Assembly: GCA_017656505.1 (NCBI GenBank)
Contig: JACDNU010000022.1
Coordinates: forward strand, 1-37,928
Source: Archaeoglobus sp.
GTDB lineage: Archaea; Halobacteriota; Archaeoglobi; Archaeoglobales; Archaeoglobaceae
Length of the DNA stretch: 37,928 nt
Direction of reading: 5' to 3'
The position numbers and the translations under genes are program-made. Below the pieces are notes generated by a model that saw only the letters and a list, made by a program, of their open reading frames with translations, did no database searches and was not told the origin of the DNA. Positions 1-8,058 of this stretch are shown one piece after another (within the stretch, counting starts at the first letter, position 1; each line of letters opens with the position of its first letter).

Positions 1-49
1 CAGCTCTCTTTATATCCAGCTGTTCCTGCGTTAATCTGAAATCCACCAT
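1..49 (-). CDS. Acyl-CoA dehydrogenase, N-terminal start only (partial)
   Basis: Only the first 16 codons lie in the window; the gene runs off the left edge. The minus-strand reading from the ATG at 49-47 is MVDFRLTQEQLDIKRA. This matches the usual opening of acyl-CoA dehydrogenases, an FxLTxEQ segment leading into the first helix. A GGTGGTGAT stretch lies directly before the ATG, with an AGGA element a little further upstream. If correct, the enzyme would be an FAD protein acting in fatty-acid or acyl-CoA beta-oxidation. The call rests on a very short peptide, so the family is probable but unproven. Confidence 0.5.
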   Translation of the reverse strand, partial: MVDFRLTQEQLDIKRA

Positions 50-247
50 ATCACCACCGATTCCTGAAAGAATTTTTACTTGAGCGTGAATCGAGTTTGA
101 ATTCCAAAATTTAAAAAATTACGGTAAATGAGCAAATGGGCAAATGAATGAATGGTGGTCGGGTGAACAGACAAACGTCAAAATGGCGCCAAGAAGTTAT
201 TTAACTTTTGATTCATATTAGAAGAATATTTAGAAGAGGTGTTCCCC

Positions 248-958
248 GTGTCTAGAGATTTACATCAAGAAATATTGGAAATAAAAGAGATAAAGAGAAT
301 GCTGGAAGAGGAGGGAGACACAAAAGAAGTGAGAAAAGCGTTCTGGAGATTCGTAGGGAGGATGAAAAGAGGGAAACTTCAGCCCGAGGGCGAAGATGAG
401 AAAATCATCGAAGAAATAACAGAGATTCGGGAGAGGCTGTTCAAGAAAGGAGTGATACTCTCAACAGCGAAAGGTGCAACATTATTTCCAGCATGCTTTG
501 TAATTTCAATGATTGCCTTTGTTTGGCTTAACGAGTACGTGCAGAACTTATCATTCCCCATTTCATACATCCTGCTTTTTCTCTCCGAGATGTTTGTGAT
601 ATATTTTGGATTCCTAACAGGTAGATTGCTCGGTGGATTTTTCTCTGGTATAAAATTCGATGGCTTCTTCCGTTATTCGCCGTTGGAGTTCGGCGTAAAG
701 GTGAATTACAAAAGCTATCTTCAGGCTTCCCAATGGAAACGGGTAACACTTTATGGAACCACAATATTCTTCCAAGCGATAGTAATGCTAGTTCTCATTC
801 TGATCGTTTACCAATACAACCCTCAAGCCATTCCGATTCCGCTCGCATTCCTGTTTATATGGTTAATAGGCTCGATTATAATACATAAAAAAGCAAAAAC
901 CGGAGAACTGCACAGATTTTTAAGGGAACTGAAGATCGCTTCGGAAAGATCGCTTTAG
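248..958 (+). CDS. Small multi-pass membrane protein, function unknown
   Basis: I do not recognise a family. The protein is about 236 aa. Residues 1-80 are charged and helical (many Glu, Lys, Arg), followed by about four hydrophobic segments near residues 82-102, 105-135, 168-195 and 198-218 and a short basic tail. This suggests a cytoplasmic N-terminal helical domain on a four-helix membrane anchor. The start at GTG 248 is preferred over the GTG at 239 because the AGAGGTG ribosome binding site at 235-241 is then 6 nt from the start; it would overlap the earlier GTG. It stands alone between divergent and downstream genes. Confidence 0.6.
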   Translation: MSRDLHQEILEIKEIKRMLEEEGDTKEVRKAFWRFVGRMKRGKLQPEGEDEKIIEEITEIRERLFKKGVILSTAKGATLFPACFVISMIAFVWLNEYVQNLSFPISYILLFLSEMFVIYFGFLTGRLLGGFFSGIKFDGFFRYSPLEFGVKVNYKSYLQASQWKRVTLYGTTIFFQAIVMLVLILIVYQYNPQAIPIPLAFLFIWLIGSIIIHKKAKTGELHRFLRELKIASERSL

Positions 959-1097
959 AAAAGTAATTTTTTAATTAGTTTTTGAATGCTTAACCTTGAT
1001 GCTTAACCTTAAACCTTAACTTTAATCTTTAAACTTCAAACTTCAAAAACTTTTAAAAGATGTGCCAAGTCTCATGGCAATAATAGAAGGTGGGGCC
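959..1097. repeat. Spacer with degenerate CTTAACCTT/CTTTAAAC tandem repeats and a TATA-like box
   Basis: Positions about 985-1050 contain back-to-back imperfect copies of GCTTAACCTT, then AAACCTTAACTTTAA and TTCAAACTTCAAA. This looks like repeated slippage or duplication of a short unit. The end of the block, ACTTTTAAAAGA near 1047-1058, is a plausible TATA box for the next gene. No ORF or stable RNA is visible. Confidence 0.5.
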
Positions 1098-2054
1098 ATG
1101 AAAATCCAGATTTATGGCGCAGGGATGGCTGGAAGCTTTCTTTACATGCTCCTCAAGCAGGAATTCGGGAACGTTGGAATGAAGGATACGAGGAAAAATC
1201 CTGACTGTAGATGTGCATGGGGTATCGCATACAGGCAGGCGAAAGAACTATACAAGCGAATAGGCATAAAGATTGATGACTACATCCTGATTAAGCCAAA
1301 GTATGCGATAACAAACGGTTTAAAGCTCAAAAACAAAAATATTGCGATCTTCGACAGGAAAAAGCTGCTGGAAGATTTATGGGATGAAATCGAATTTAAA
1401 GAATTAGATGGAGGCTTAAAGATAGATGCCACTGGTTTCAAAAGAGCTTTTCTGCCCAAAATAGAAAACGATAGAATCTATCCTACAATCCAGTCGATTG
1501 AGGAGCATGATGTCGATGAGAACATCTACGTGCATGCGAGGAAAACTGGTTACGCATGGGCGTTTCCTTTGGGAGACAAAAGATGGCATATAGGTGCGGG
1601 GGATTTGAGTGATGAGAGAGCTCGTGAGCTGATAGAGGTGCTAAGGCAGAAGTACGGTTTTGATTTAAAGGAAAGTGGGTCAGTTTGCAGCTGTAAGTCA
1701 AAAATAAGACTTCTACCTCCATCAGCTTGCAGACCTTTCATCGTTAACGATACTTACGGAGTCGGTGAGGTCATCGGATGCGTAAGCGGAGCGGGAGAAG
1801 GCAATGTACCATCCTTGAGATCGGCAGAAATTCTCTATGAATGCATTGTAGAGGATAAACTAAACGAATACGAATCGAGAATATTGAAGGAATTCGACTG
1901 GATCGAAGAAGAGCATGAATTCGTGAATGCTGTTCAGAGCGGGAAAAAGCTGAAAGCTCTCCTTAAACTTCCAAGAGTCGTGGCAATCGAATCCAAAAGA
2001 AGCGTTGAACAATCAGTGGGAGACCTATTTAGACTGTTGAGAGGGTTAAAGTAG
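1098..2054 (+). CDS. FAD/NAD(P)-binding oxidoreductase related to geranylgeranyl reductases
   Basis: The 318 aa protein starts with a Rossmann dinucleotide-binding motif (YGAGMAGS, residues 4-11). It contains the GYAWAFPLGDKRWHIGAG block typical of the geranylgeranyl reductase/FixC flavoprotein family (COG0644) and a late GEVIGCVSGAGEGN segment resembling the family's second FAD-contact region. It is shorter than true archaeal geranylgeranyl reductases (about 390-450 aa), so lipid reduction is a possibility rather than a conclusion. The ATG at 1098 is chosen over one at 1062 because AAGGTGG at about 1088-1093 gives a good ribosome binding site and the Rossmann strand follows directly. The gene is followed 65 nt later by a separate glutamine amidotransferase gene. 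Confidence 0.65.
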   Translation: MKIQIYGAGMAGSFLYMLLKQEFGNVGMKDTRKNPDCRCAWGIAYRQAKELYKRIGIKIDDYILIKPKYAITNGLKLKNKNIAIFDRKKLLEDLWDEIEFKELDGGLKIDATGFKRAFLPKIENDRIYPTIQSIEEHDVDENIYVHARKTGYAWAFPLGDKRWHIGAGDLSDERARELIEVLRQKYGFDLKESGSVCSCKSKIRLLPPSACRPFIVNDTYGVGEVIGCVSGAGEGNVPSLRSAEILYECIVEDKLNEYESRILKEFDWIEEEHEFVNAVQSGKKLKALLKLPRVVAIESKRSVEQSVGDLFRLLRGLK

Positions 2055-2119
2055 TTCAAAGTAGTTCAATTTAAAATTTTAGGGGATATTTACTTATATC
2101 GCTGAGAGATCTTTAGAAT

Positions 2120-2782
2120 ATGCGTATTCTTGCGGTAAAAAACGCAGAAAATGAAGAGCTAGAGTACATAGAAGATGTATTAGAATCGAAAAACATAGAA
2201 TTCGATTATCTCATGGCAAAGGAGCTCGGAGAATCTTTGGAAGAGTTAAAGGATTACTCGCATGTTATTATCTTGGGTGGCCCCCAAGGTGTTTACGAGG
2301 CAAATAAACATCCCTACCTTAAAACAGAGATGGATCTTGTTAGAAAAGCGGTCGAACTGAAAAAGCCCGTTTTGGGGATTTGCCTTGGTGCTCAGCTCAT
2401 AGCAGGAGCTTTTGGGGCGAGAGTTTACCCCTACATCAAAGAACTCGGGTGGTATGAGGTGGAAAACATCGGATTTGAAGGTATGCCAGAGAGATTCACA
2501 GTTTTCCAATGGCATGGAGACACCTTTGATTTGCCAGAAAAAGCGAAACTACTATTCAAAGGAGAGACAGTAGCGAATCAGGGTTTTTCAATAAAAACCG
2601 CGCTTGCCCTTCAGTTCCATCTTGAGGTTAAAAAAGAGACGGTTAGGAAGTGGCTGAAGAACGAGAAAAATCTGAGTGAAGAAGAGAAGGAGAGAATCAT
2701 CGAAGACACGGACAAATACATCAGCGATCTCAACAGAAATACCCGGGTAATTCTCCAGAAGTTTTTGAATGTTGAGTTTTAA
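2120..2782 (+). CDS. Class I glutamine amidotransferase (GMP synthase-type domain)
   Basis: A stand-alone triad glutamine amidotransferase of 220 aa. The nucleophile elbow GICLGAQ carries the catalytic Cys near residue 89. The later FQWHGD and LALQFHLEV segments supply the HxE catalytic pair. It resembles COG0518 proteins (GMP synthase glutaminase-like) that carry no synthetase domain. Its role is probably to hydrolyse glutamine or a gamma-glutamyl compound; the partner is not evident. A TATA-like stretch (TTTACTTATATC, about 2089-2100) lies about 20-30 nt before the ATG, so the transcript is probably leaderless. It is convergent with the aconitase X gene. Confidence 0.8.
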   Translation: MRILAVKNAENEELEYIEDVLESKNIEFDYLMAKELGESLEELKDYSHVIILGGPQGVYEANKHPYLKTEMDLVRKAVELKKPVLGICLGAQLIAGAFGARVYPYIKELGWYEVENIGFEGMPERFTVFQWHGDTFDLPEKAKLLFKGETVANQGFSIKTALALQFHLEVKKETVRKWLKNEKNLSEEEKERIIEDTDKYISDLNRNTRVILQKFLNVEF

Positions 2783-2847
2783 GATTAAGTTTTGAGTTTC
2801 AAGCTTTAAGTTTTAAGCTTTAACCCATTTTAACCTCAAACAAAGCG
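2783..2847. repeat. Convergent spacer with imperfect TTTTAAG/TTTGAG repeats
   Basis: About 65 nt between two convergent genes, filled with near-repeats of AAGTTTTGAG, AAGCTTTAAG and TTTTAAGCTTTAA. The T-rich runs could serve as termination signals on both strands. No hairpin of convincing strength is visible. Confidence 0.35.
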
Positions 2848-4005
2848 TTACACAAACGCTACTTCAACACATTCTTTCATGCTCCCAAACCTCACGTCAA
2901 CCTTTCTGAGTTTTGGAAGATACGTAAGAGCTTTTCCGGAATTGACCATCACGCATTCATAGTTTTCGGTAGCAGGGGATACAACCATACAAGTATCGCC
3001 GAAAACCTTTACGCCATGTTTTTCTAATTTTTCAACTAAATCTGCTCTTTTTTTGATAATTTCTTTTGAAGTGAAAACCCAGAAGTCTTTCTTCACTTTT
3101 CCTCTGTTTTTAACAAGATCAAACAAGTTTTCCAACTCCCTCTCGGAAAGATGAGGGCAGCCTAGGGCGATAAGATCTGGGTCACATTTAAAAGTTTCAC
3201 TTTCCTCACCTCCAACTTTCTCCACTTCAATTTTCTCTAAATAGTTTACAGGGAAACTATTCCATTCAGGAGTTTGGTTCTCTACATGGAACAGGGCAGT
3301 ATTACCCTTCGCAGCAAGAGAAGCTGCCAAACCTTTTAGCCAGTCTTGGGGGATTTTGTCCTCAAACCTGAAATAGGGAACTTCGTTAGACAACTTTTCG
3401 CCCAGCTCGTATCCAAGCATCGATATCATCGCTTCGCTTTTCATCTCGGTCTTTACTTCAACTAGAACTGTCGGCCTTCTGTTTTCGTCCAGATGAAATC
3501 CGTAATTTGGGGTTTTACCTATTATACCCGCTGCTAACGCGCTTATACCACTCTCCCTGTTCGTTCTCGCTCCCAGAATCGAGTTTGCATAGACAACCGC
3601 ATTTGACTCTGCCCAAGCTACGTGGTCTCCTGAAGATGGGGGATCAAAATAGTAGGGTGTGCAAGTAAGCGTCGGCTCTGCCCCTAAGTTTACCAAAGCT
3701 TTTACAATTCTGAGCTGCTTCCTGTAAAATCCTTCATCGATTCCCATCTCCTTCCATCTCTCCAGGTCCATTCCAGCAGGATTCAGCATAGCCCTTACAG
3801 CGAATTTTCCTCTGAGGCTCTCAAACCATTCCAGCCCAGCATCTCCAATGTTCTGATACGAGATTCCAGAGATCTGAACAGATTTAATCTTAACGAGCCT
3901 GTCAGCTCCAAAAATCTCTCCAAGTGCCACAAGAATCTCCATTGACTTTCTAATAGTTTGATTTTCTGAATACAGGAGTTTTTCCTCCTCTTTTGTGAGG
4001 TACAT
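2848..4005 (-). CDS. Aconitase X, large subunit: phosphomevalonate 5-phosphate dehydratase
   Basis: The 385 aa protein matches the aconitase X catalytic family (DUF521). The conserved block ESNAVVYANSILGARTNRE is present around residues 133-151. Three cysteines in conserved contexts (C115 in TLTCTPYY, C283 in LGCPHLS, C339 in GDTCMVVSP) are the likely [4Fe-4S] ligands. In archaea this family, with a small DUF126 subunit, dehydrates mevalonate 5-phosphate to trans-anhydromevalonate 5-phosphate in the modified mevalonate pathway. The UbiD-family decarboxylase lies close by on the same strand and supports that assignment over hydroxyproline epimer dehydration. No DUF126 subunit is found in the window. 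TTAAATTTAA at 4024-4033 on the opposite side of the start is a likely leaderless promoter. Confidence 0.85.
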   Translation of the reverse strand: MYLTKEEEKLLYSENQTIRKSMEILVALGEIFGADRLVKIKSVQISGISYQNIGDAGLEWFESLRGKFAVRAMLNPAGMDLERWKEMGIDEGFYRKQLRIVKALVNLGAEPTLTCTPYYFDPPSSGDHVAWAESNAVVYANSILGARTNRESGISALAAGIIGKTPNYGFHLDENRRPTVLVEVKTEMKSEAMISMLGYELGEKLSNEVPYFRFEDKIPQDWLKGLAASLAAKGNTALFHVENQTPEWNSFPVNYLEKIEVEKVGGEESETFKCDPDLIALGCPHLSERELENLFDLVKNRGKVKKDFWVFTSKEIIKKRADLVEKLEKHGVKVFGDTCMVVSPATENYECVMVNSGKALTYLPKLRKVDVRFGSMKECVEVAFV

Positions 4006-4140
4006 GAGGAAATTTTGTCCAGCTTAAATTTAACATTTCTGGGGGTTTCATCTCCCTCTTTTCGATTGCATAATAATAATATTTATGATTTCATAGTTTC
4101 TCCAAAAAGAATAAATTCGTTTAATTTGTAATTTTAGGTG
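4006..4140. promoter_or_regulatory. Divergent promoter region, aconitase X versus orphan gene
   Basis: A 135 nt AT-rich divergent spacer. TTAAATTTAA (4024-4033) sits about 19-28 nt before the aconitase X start. On the other side, TTTAATTT (about 4119-4126) sits about 20 nt before the ATG at 4141. Additional AT tracts (AATAATAATATTTATG, about 4071-4086) could bind a regulator. Both genes appear leaderless or nearly so. Confidence 0.4.
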
Positions 4141-4512
4141 ATGAAAATCGAAATGGAACTGGAAGAATTTTTCGCAATCATGAAAAATACGGATGCATGG
4201 GAAAGATTAATGGGTTTCAAGTTCATTGAGGCGGAATTAGATAACAAAGCGATTGTGAAAGTAAGGAGGGTTGCGTCTCCCTCTTTTTACGTTTCCTATC
4301 CAGAAAAGAAACTAATGGTAGAAACAACTTACAATGAGACAAGAGTTGGATACGTAGACATCGAAGAAATCCTCGAAGTCGATAAAAAAATTCTGGAGGA
4401 ATTGAAGGATAGAATTCTGAAAGATGAGTGCGAGGTAGGAGAGGGAAGATTCTTCCCAACCTCGGAGGAGTGCGTGGAGCTTTTTAAGAGGTTAATGAAG
4501 ACAGCAAGATGA
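4141..4512 (+). CDS. Orphan 123 aa protein, function unknown
   Basis: I do not recognise this small acidic and basic soluble protein. It is predicted to be alpha/beta, with a helix at residues 3-16, strands around FKFIEAEL, KAIVKVRRV and PSFYVSYPEKKLMVETTY, and helical ends. It has a single cysteine pair far apart in sequence (ECEVG and EECVEL), too sparse for a metal site. It lacks the features of the aconitase X small subunit (DUF126), so I reject that role although it sits between the two mevalonate genes. It is transcribed in the opposite direction from both. The ATG at 4141 is preferred over the overlapping GTG at 4138 because of the TATA-like element at the leaderless distance. Confidence 0.6.
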   Translation: MKIEMELEEFFAIMKNTDAWERLMGFKFIEAELDNKAIVKVRRVASPSFYVSYPEKKLMVETTYNETRVGYVDIEEILEVDKKILEELKDRILKDECEVGEGRFFPTSEECVELFKRLMKTAR

Positions 4513-4569
4513 AACTTAGATGAAACCTACATGAGGCTTCAACCAACTGGCGTCTTCTACCACCTCCGA

Positions 4570-5886
4570 CTAAAAGACTCTTTTGAAGTCTTCCTTTCTG
4601 CTTAAGTATGCCGTGGCATCTATACCCCATTTTGCAGTTGTTCCATCTTCATTTGCTGATGGATCGAGACTGCTCCCCCTCGCACCCTTGACAATCACTA
4701 AATCTTTGTCGGCCTGAAATCTCGTCGCAATAGCGAACTCAACATCCTCATGATTGTAGATGTCTATATCTTCATCAACGACGATAACTTTTTTCAAGCT
4801 GGGATGGGCAGAAAAAGCTGCAAGTATCGCATTCTTTCCATCGCCTTCGGTGTTCTTTTCGATCTGTACAACCGCATGGAAGTAATGCTTGCCGCCAGCT
4901 GTTAGAATGACATTCTTAACTCTGCAAACGTTTGCAACGGCTTTGTAGATGACCGGCTCGTACGGAATTCCCATTAAAACCTGATGCTCATAGCCTGCAG
5001 GCAGTATCGAATAGAATATCGGATCCTTCCTTGCATAGATCGCATCAACTTCAACAACTGGCTCCTCCCTAATCTTGTCGTAGGTGGCAGTTAGATCAAC
5101 AAACGGCCCTTCTTTGGCTTTTTCTGAGGTTATTCTGGCCGATATAACGATTTCAGCCATTGGAGTAAGCAAGCCTTCAACCTCAAAAAGCTCCAAGCCT
5201 TTCATGAGGGATGCTGCATAGCCGAATTCCTTTCCCTTCGGAACCCTCGTGCTTGCGGCAAACATGAAGAGTGGATGCGTGCCGATAGCTATCAAAACTG
5301 GGAGATCCTTCCCTTTCTTGATTGCGTCCTTCCATAACAGATACGTGTGCCTGGGGGGAACGAGTCTGGCAGCCATTCTTCTCGAATCGATAAGCATCAG
5401 GCGATGGATGCATGCATTATATGCGCTGTATGCGTCATTCGATCTTACGTCATTCGATCTCCTACTCGACCTCGATTTCTCACCATCCCATCTAGCAATA
5501 ACAACCCCCGCGGTGATGTATCTGCCCCCATCACCAGCAAAATACTTCGGAATTGGCAGATCGGTTAGATCCCATTTTGTTTTCCTGAAGGGATTTCCAG
5601 AAATCCTTATGTCTCCATCGTAGGAGGTCCTCGACAAATATTCCGCTAAATCCTCCCTGCAAATTCCTAGATAGTCACAAAGCATCTCTCTTGTTGCTGT
5701 GAAGTTTGATGCCACCTTCTTCCCCTCAACGTTGACAATGAAGGGTTTGTCTCTAAGATTTTTCTCAAAAATAAATTTCGTGAGTTCGTCGTATCTTAAA
5801 TCAGTATCAAAATGCAATACCCTCTCACTTAAAGTTTTCAGGGCATCCCTCAAGCCATCAGCATAATCCATGAAAAGAGTTCGCAT
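4570..5886 (-). CDS. UbiD-family decarboxylase, likely anhydromevalonate phosphate decarboxylase
   Basis: A 438 aa member of the prenyl-FMN dependent UbiD family. The family core is visible: [20 protein letters not shown] (residues 110-129), the substrate and prFMN arginine region CIHRLMLID (about 159-167), AEIVISARI (244-252) and [12 protein letters not shown] (259-270). Where UbiD/Fdc1 enzymes have a second catalytic Glu after EIVI, this protein has Ser-Ala. In archaea such a protein decarboxylates trans-anhydromevalonate phosphate to isopentenyl phosphate; the nearby aconitase X supports this. An 18-residue insert with a repeated RSND unit (residues 138-155) precedes the prFMN site. A TATA-like AT stretch at 5907-5913 suits a leaderless start. 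No UbiX or prenyl-FMN synthase gene is in the window. Confidence 0.8.
   Translation of the reverse strand: MRTLFMDYADGLRDALKTLSERVLHFDTDLRYDELTKFIFEKNLRDKPFIVNVEGKKVASNFTATREMLCDYLGICREDLAEYLSRTSYDGDIRISGNPFRKTKWDLTDLPIPKYFAGDGGRYITAGVVIARWDGEKSRSSRRSNDVRSNDAYSAYNACIHRLMLIDSRRMAARLVPPRHTYLLWKDAIKKGKDLPVLIAIGTHPLFMFAASTRVPKGKEFGYAASLMKGLELFEVEGLLTPMAEIVISARITSEKAKEGPFVDLTATYDKIREEPVVEVDAIYARKDPIFYSILPAGYEHQVLMGIPYEPVIYKAVANVCRVKNVILTAGGKHYFHAVVQIEKNTEGDGKNAILAAFSAHPSLKKVIVVDEDIDIYNHEDVEFAIATRFQADKDLVIVKGARGSSLDPSANEDGTTAKWGIDATAYLSRKEDFKRVF
5427..5475 (-). repeat. In-frame short tandem repeat inside the UbiD-family gene
   Basis: Two direct copies of CGTCATTCGATCT lie side by side (about 5430-5460), with ATGC-rich near-repeats just before them. 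On the minus strand they encode RSND-V-RSND within a Ser/Arg/Asn-rich insert. The reading frame is kept. The insert lies in a presumed surface loop beside the conserved arginine region. Confidence 0.7.
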
Positions 5887-6030
5887 GCTAGTATTTCAAT
5901 TTTCTGTAAAAATCGTTCGTTGATCATTCTCGAGTTGTTCCCTGTTCCTAATTTAAGCCATTCCTGCCATCCCCCTCCTGCCATCCCTCATCCCCGGAAA
6001 AGTTATTTACCCTCAATCCATTGGCAAGCT

Positions 6031-7185
6031 ATGAAATACCTCCTCCTGATACCCGACGGAATGGCAGACAGGGAGATCGATTTACTTGGAAAGCGAACTC
6101 CTTTAGAGGTCGCAGACACACCAAACATGGATTTTCTCGCCAGAGAAGGATCAACAGGGATCACCAAAACAGTCCCGGAAGGTTACGAACCCGGGAGCGA
6201 TATAGCCAACCTGACGATCCTCGGTATCGATGTTAGGAAATTTTACAGTGGAAGGGGGCCTTTGGAGGCACTGGCAAGGGGTATCAGGGGAGAACAAGTT
6301 TTCAGATGCAATTTAGTATACGTTAAAGATGGAATAATGGCCGACTACAGCGGGAGGAGGGTTTCCGATTCGGAAGCAAGAGAGATAATCCGTCAGCTGA
6401 ACAAAGAGAAAGAATTCGATTTCATAAAATTCTATCCGGGAAGAAGCTACAGAAATCTGCTTATCATAAACAAGAGGTTTGAAGATAACGCAATAACAAC
6501 ACCTCCCCACGATATTCAGGGAAAGCCAATTGAAAATTATCTTCCAAAGGGAGGAGAACTCGCAAAGCTGCTTAGATCACTAATAACTTGGTCAGAAGGA
6601 ATTTTAAAGGAATTAAAGGCTAAACCAAACCTTATCTGGCCGTGGGGAGGAGGGAGGATGCCATCCTTCCCAAGTTTTAGGGAGCTTTATGGAGTGAGGG
6701 CTTCGATGATTTCAGAGGTTGACTTGCTTCAGGGCATTGGAAAGGGTCTGAAAATGGATGTTGTGGAGGTAGAGGGCATGACTGGATACATCGACACCAA
6801 CTATAAAGGATTGGCTAAAGCCACGCTTAGAAGTCTAAAAAAATCAGATTTCGTTCTTCTGCACACCGAAGGAATAGACGAGGTGAGCCACGAGGGTGAT
6901 GCTGAGAAAAAGGTTGAGGCGATAAACCTCTACGACGAGAAGATTGTTGGATACCTTCTGGACAGACTCGATTTGGATGATACAAGGATAATGCTTCTTC
7001 CCGACCATCCAACACCCATCGAGCTGAGAACTCATTCAAGCGAAGAGGTGCCTTTTCTGCTTTATGGCGGAAAGAGGGATGATGTCAGGGAGTTCAGCGA
7101 GAAAAGCTGTAGAAAAGGGATTTTTGGAAAAGTTGATGGCTTAAGGCTGATGAATATACTCCTCTATTACCAAGGCCTGGGATGA
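6031..7185 (+). CDS. apgM: 2,3-bisphosphoglycerate-independent phosphoglycerate mutase, archaeal type
   Basis: The 384 aa protein belongs to the archaeal branch of the alkaline phosphatase-fold mutases that interconvert 3- and 2-phosphoglycerate in glycolysis and gluconeogenesis. The metal-binding start LLIPDGMAD (residues 4-12), the nucleophile-serine segment PGSDIANL (about 51-58), the [10 protein letters not shown] motif and the late LLPDHPTP and [12 protein letters not shown] segments are all present. The ATG at 6031 fits the family N-terminus. An upstream in-frame ATG at 5920 would add 37 low-complexity residues and is rejected. AAAGTTATTTAC (about 5999-6010) lies about 25 nt before 6031, so the message is probably leaderless. 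Archaeoglobales carry more than one paralog, so the exact paralog is not settled. Confidence 0.85.
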   Translation: MKYLLLIPDGMADREIDLLGKRTPLEVADTPNMDFLAREGSTGITKTVPEGYEPGSDIANLTILGIDVRKFYSGRGPLEALARGIRGEQVFRCNLVYVKDGIMADYSGRRVSDSEAREIIRQLNKEKEFDFIKFYPGRSYRNLLIINKRFEDNAITTPPHDIQGKPIENYLPKGGELAKLLRSLITWSEGILKELKAKPNLIWPWGGGRMPSFPSFRELYGVRASMISEVDLLQGIGKGLKMDVVEVEGMTGYIDTNYKGLAKATLRSLKKSDFVLLHTEGIDEVSHEGDAEKKVEAINLYDEKIVGYLLDRLDLDDTRIMLLPDHPTPIELRTHSSEEVPFLLYGGKRDDVREFSEKSCRKGIFGKVDGLRLMNILLYYQGLG

Positions 7186-7255
7186 AAGATGGTTTGATTT
7201 GGTTGTTTGATGGTGATTGGAGTATGAAAAAGTATAAAAAGTGGCACTAGAGAGG

Positions 7256-7855
7256 CTAGACCCCAATTTCCTCAACTCTTACTCCTTCCAGTATTTCAGA
7301 AACATCGATGGAAAGATCAACTTCCTCAAGCTTCGCTGCTGTTGCGGGTTTTTTTGGAACTGCCTGACATGGTTTTGAAGGGAGAATCGAGAGTTCATAG
7401 GTTCCAGCCTGTCTCGCGATCTTTACTATCTCAACTTTATCCAAGCCTATCAGCGGTCGCAGAACTGGAATTTTAACTGCGCTATCCTCAACATAAAGGT
7501 TGGAGATTGTCTGGCTTGCAACCTGGCCGAGGCTGTCTCCAGTTACTACTGCCTTGGCCCCAATTTCCTTGCAGATTCTTTCAGCAGTTCTGAGCATGAT
7601 CACCTTGCAGTAAACGCAGGTGAGTCTCGGCTTATCGCACACCTCGGCTACCAACCCAATCACCCTTTCGTGGGGGATAAGATAAAGCACCGTCTGCTCT
7701 CCTGACACCTCACAGAGCTTTTCTACAACTTTCCTTACCTTTCCGAAAGGATCCCGATGAAAATGCAGAAAATTAACATCCATCCCCCTTTTTATCATGA
7801 AATAAGCTGCAACAGGTGAGTCGATTCCATCCGAAATCAATGAAAGAACTTTCAT
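7256..7855 (-). CDS. ThiI-like PP-loop adenylyltransferase without THUMP domain
   Basis: The 199 aa protein corresponds to the C-terminal adenylation domain of ThiI, the tRNA 4-thiouridine synthase. A PP-loop motif appears as SDGIDSPVA (residues 8-16), where the usual motif is SGGxDS; the first Gly is Asp here. A CxxC pair (C80, C83 in TCVYCK) matches the CxxC reported for archaeal ThiI proteins that lack rhodanese domains. VVTGDSLGQVASQT and the PSKPC tail are also typical. The N-terminal ferredoxin-like and THUMP RNA-binding domains of full ThiI (about 380 aa) are absent. It may act with a separate THUMP protein or on another sulfur acceptor. A GAGGAG site lies 6 nt before the ATG. Confidence 0.75.
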   Translation of the reverse strand: MKVLSLISDGIDSPVAAYFMIKRGMDVNFLHFHRDPFGKVRKVVEKLCEVSGEQTVLYLIPHERVIGLVAEVCDKPRLTCVYCKVIMLRTAERICKEIGAKAVVTGDSLGQVASQTISNLYVEDSAVKIPVLRPLIGLDKVEIVKIARQAGTYELSILPSKPCQAVPKKPATAAKLEEVDLSIDVSEILEGVRVEEIGV

Positions 7856-7983
7856 CCTGATCTCCTCAATTGCAAGTTAGAAATACATTTTGAATAACGT
7901 TTTGAATACATTTAGTTTTTTGTAAATTTTGAATGATTCGAGATTTGTTTGAGATGTTGAAAAACTCATGAGCCGAGATGGGA

Positions 7984-8018
7984 TATATTTATATAGTGCA
8001 AGGAAATAACCATTGCAC
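7984..8018 (+). promoter_or_regulatory. TATA box and palindromic operator candidate upstream of thioredoxin
   Basis: TATATTTATATA (7984-7995) is a strong TATA box. It is directly followed by a perfect inverted repeat, GTGCAA (7996-8001) and TTGCAC (8013-8018), with an 11 nt centre. Transcription should begin about 25 nt past the TATA box, near 8014, so a dimeric repressor on this site would block initiation. The arrangement is visible in sequence; the regulator is unknown. Confidence 0.6.
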
Positions 8019-8058
8019 CAAAAATCAAATGTTAATTAAAAATAATTTTGGAGATAAG

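Noticed and set aside
1098-2054. Confident geranylgeranyl reductase assignment
   Set aside because: The protein is too short and only part of the family pattern is present; kept as a related oxidoreductase.
4141-4512. DUF126 small subunit of aconitase X
   Set aside because: The sequence lacks the Gly-rich features of that family and is on the opposite strand.
5249-5623. Plus-strand reading frame inside the UbiD-family gene
   Set aside because: It is antisense to conserved coding sequence and has no ribosome binding site.
5920-6030. N-terminal extension of the phosphoglycerate mutase
   Set aside because: It is Pro/His-rich repeat-derived sequence containing the TATA-like box; the family N-terminus starts at 6031.
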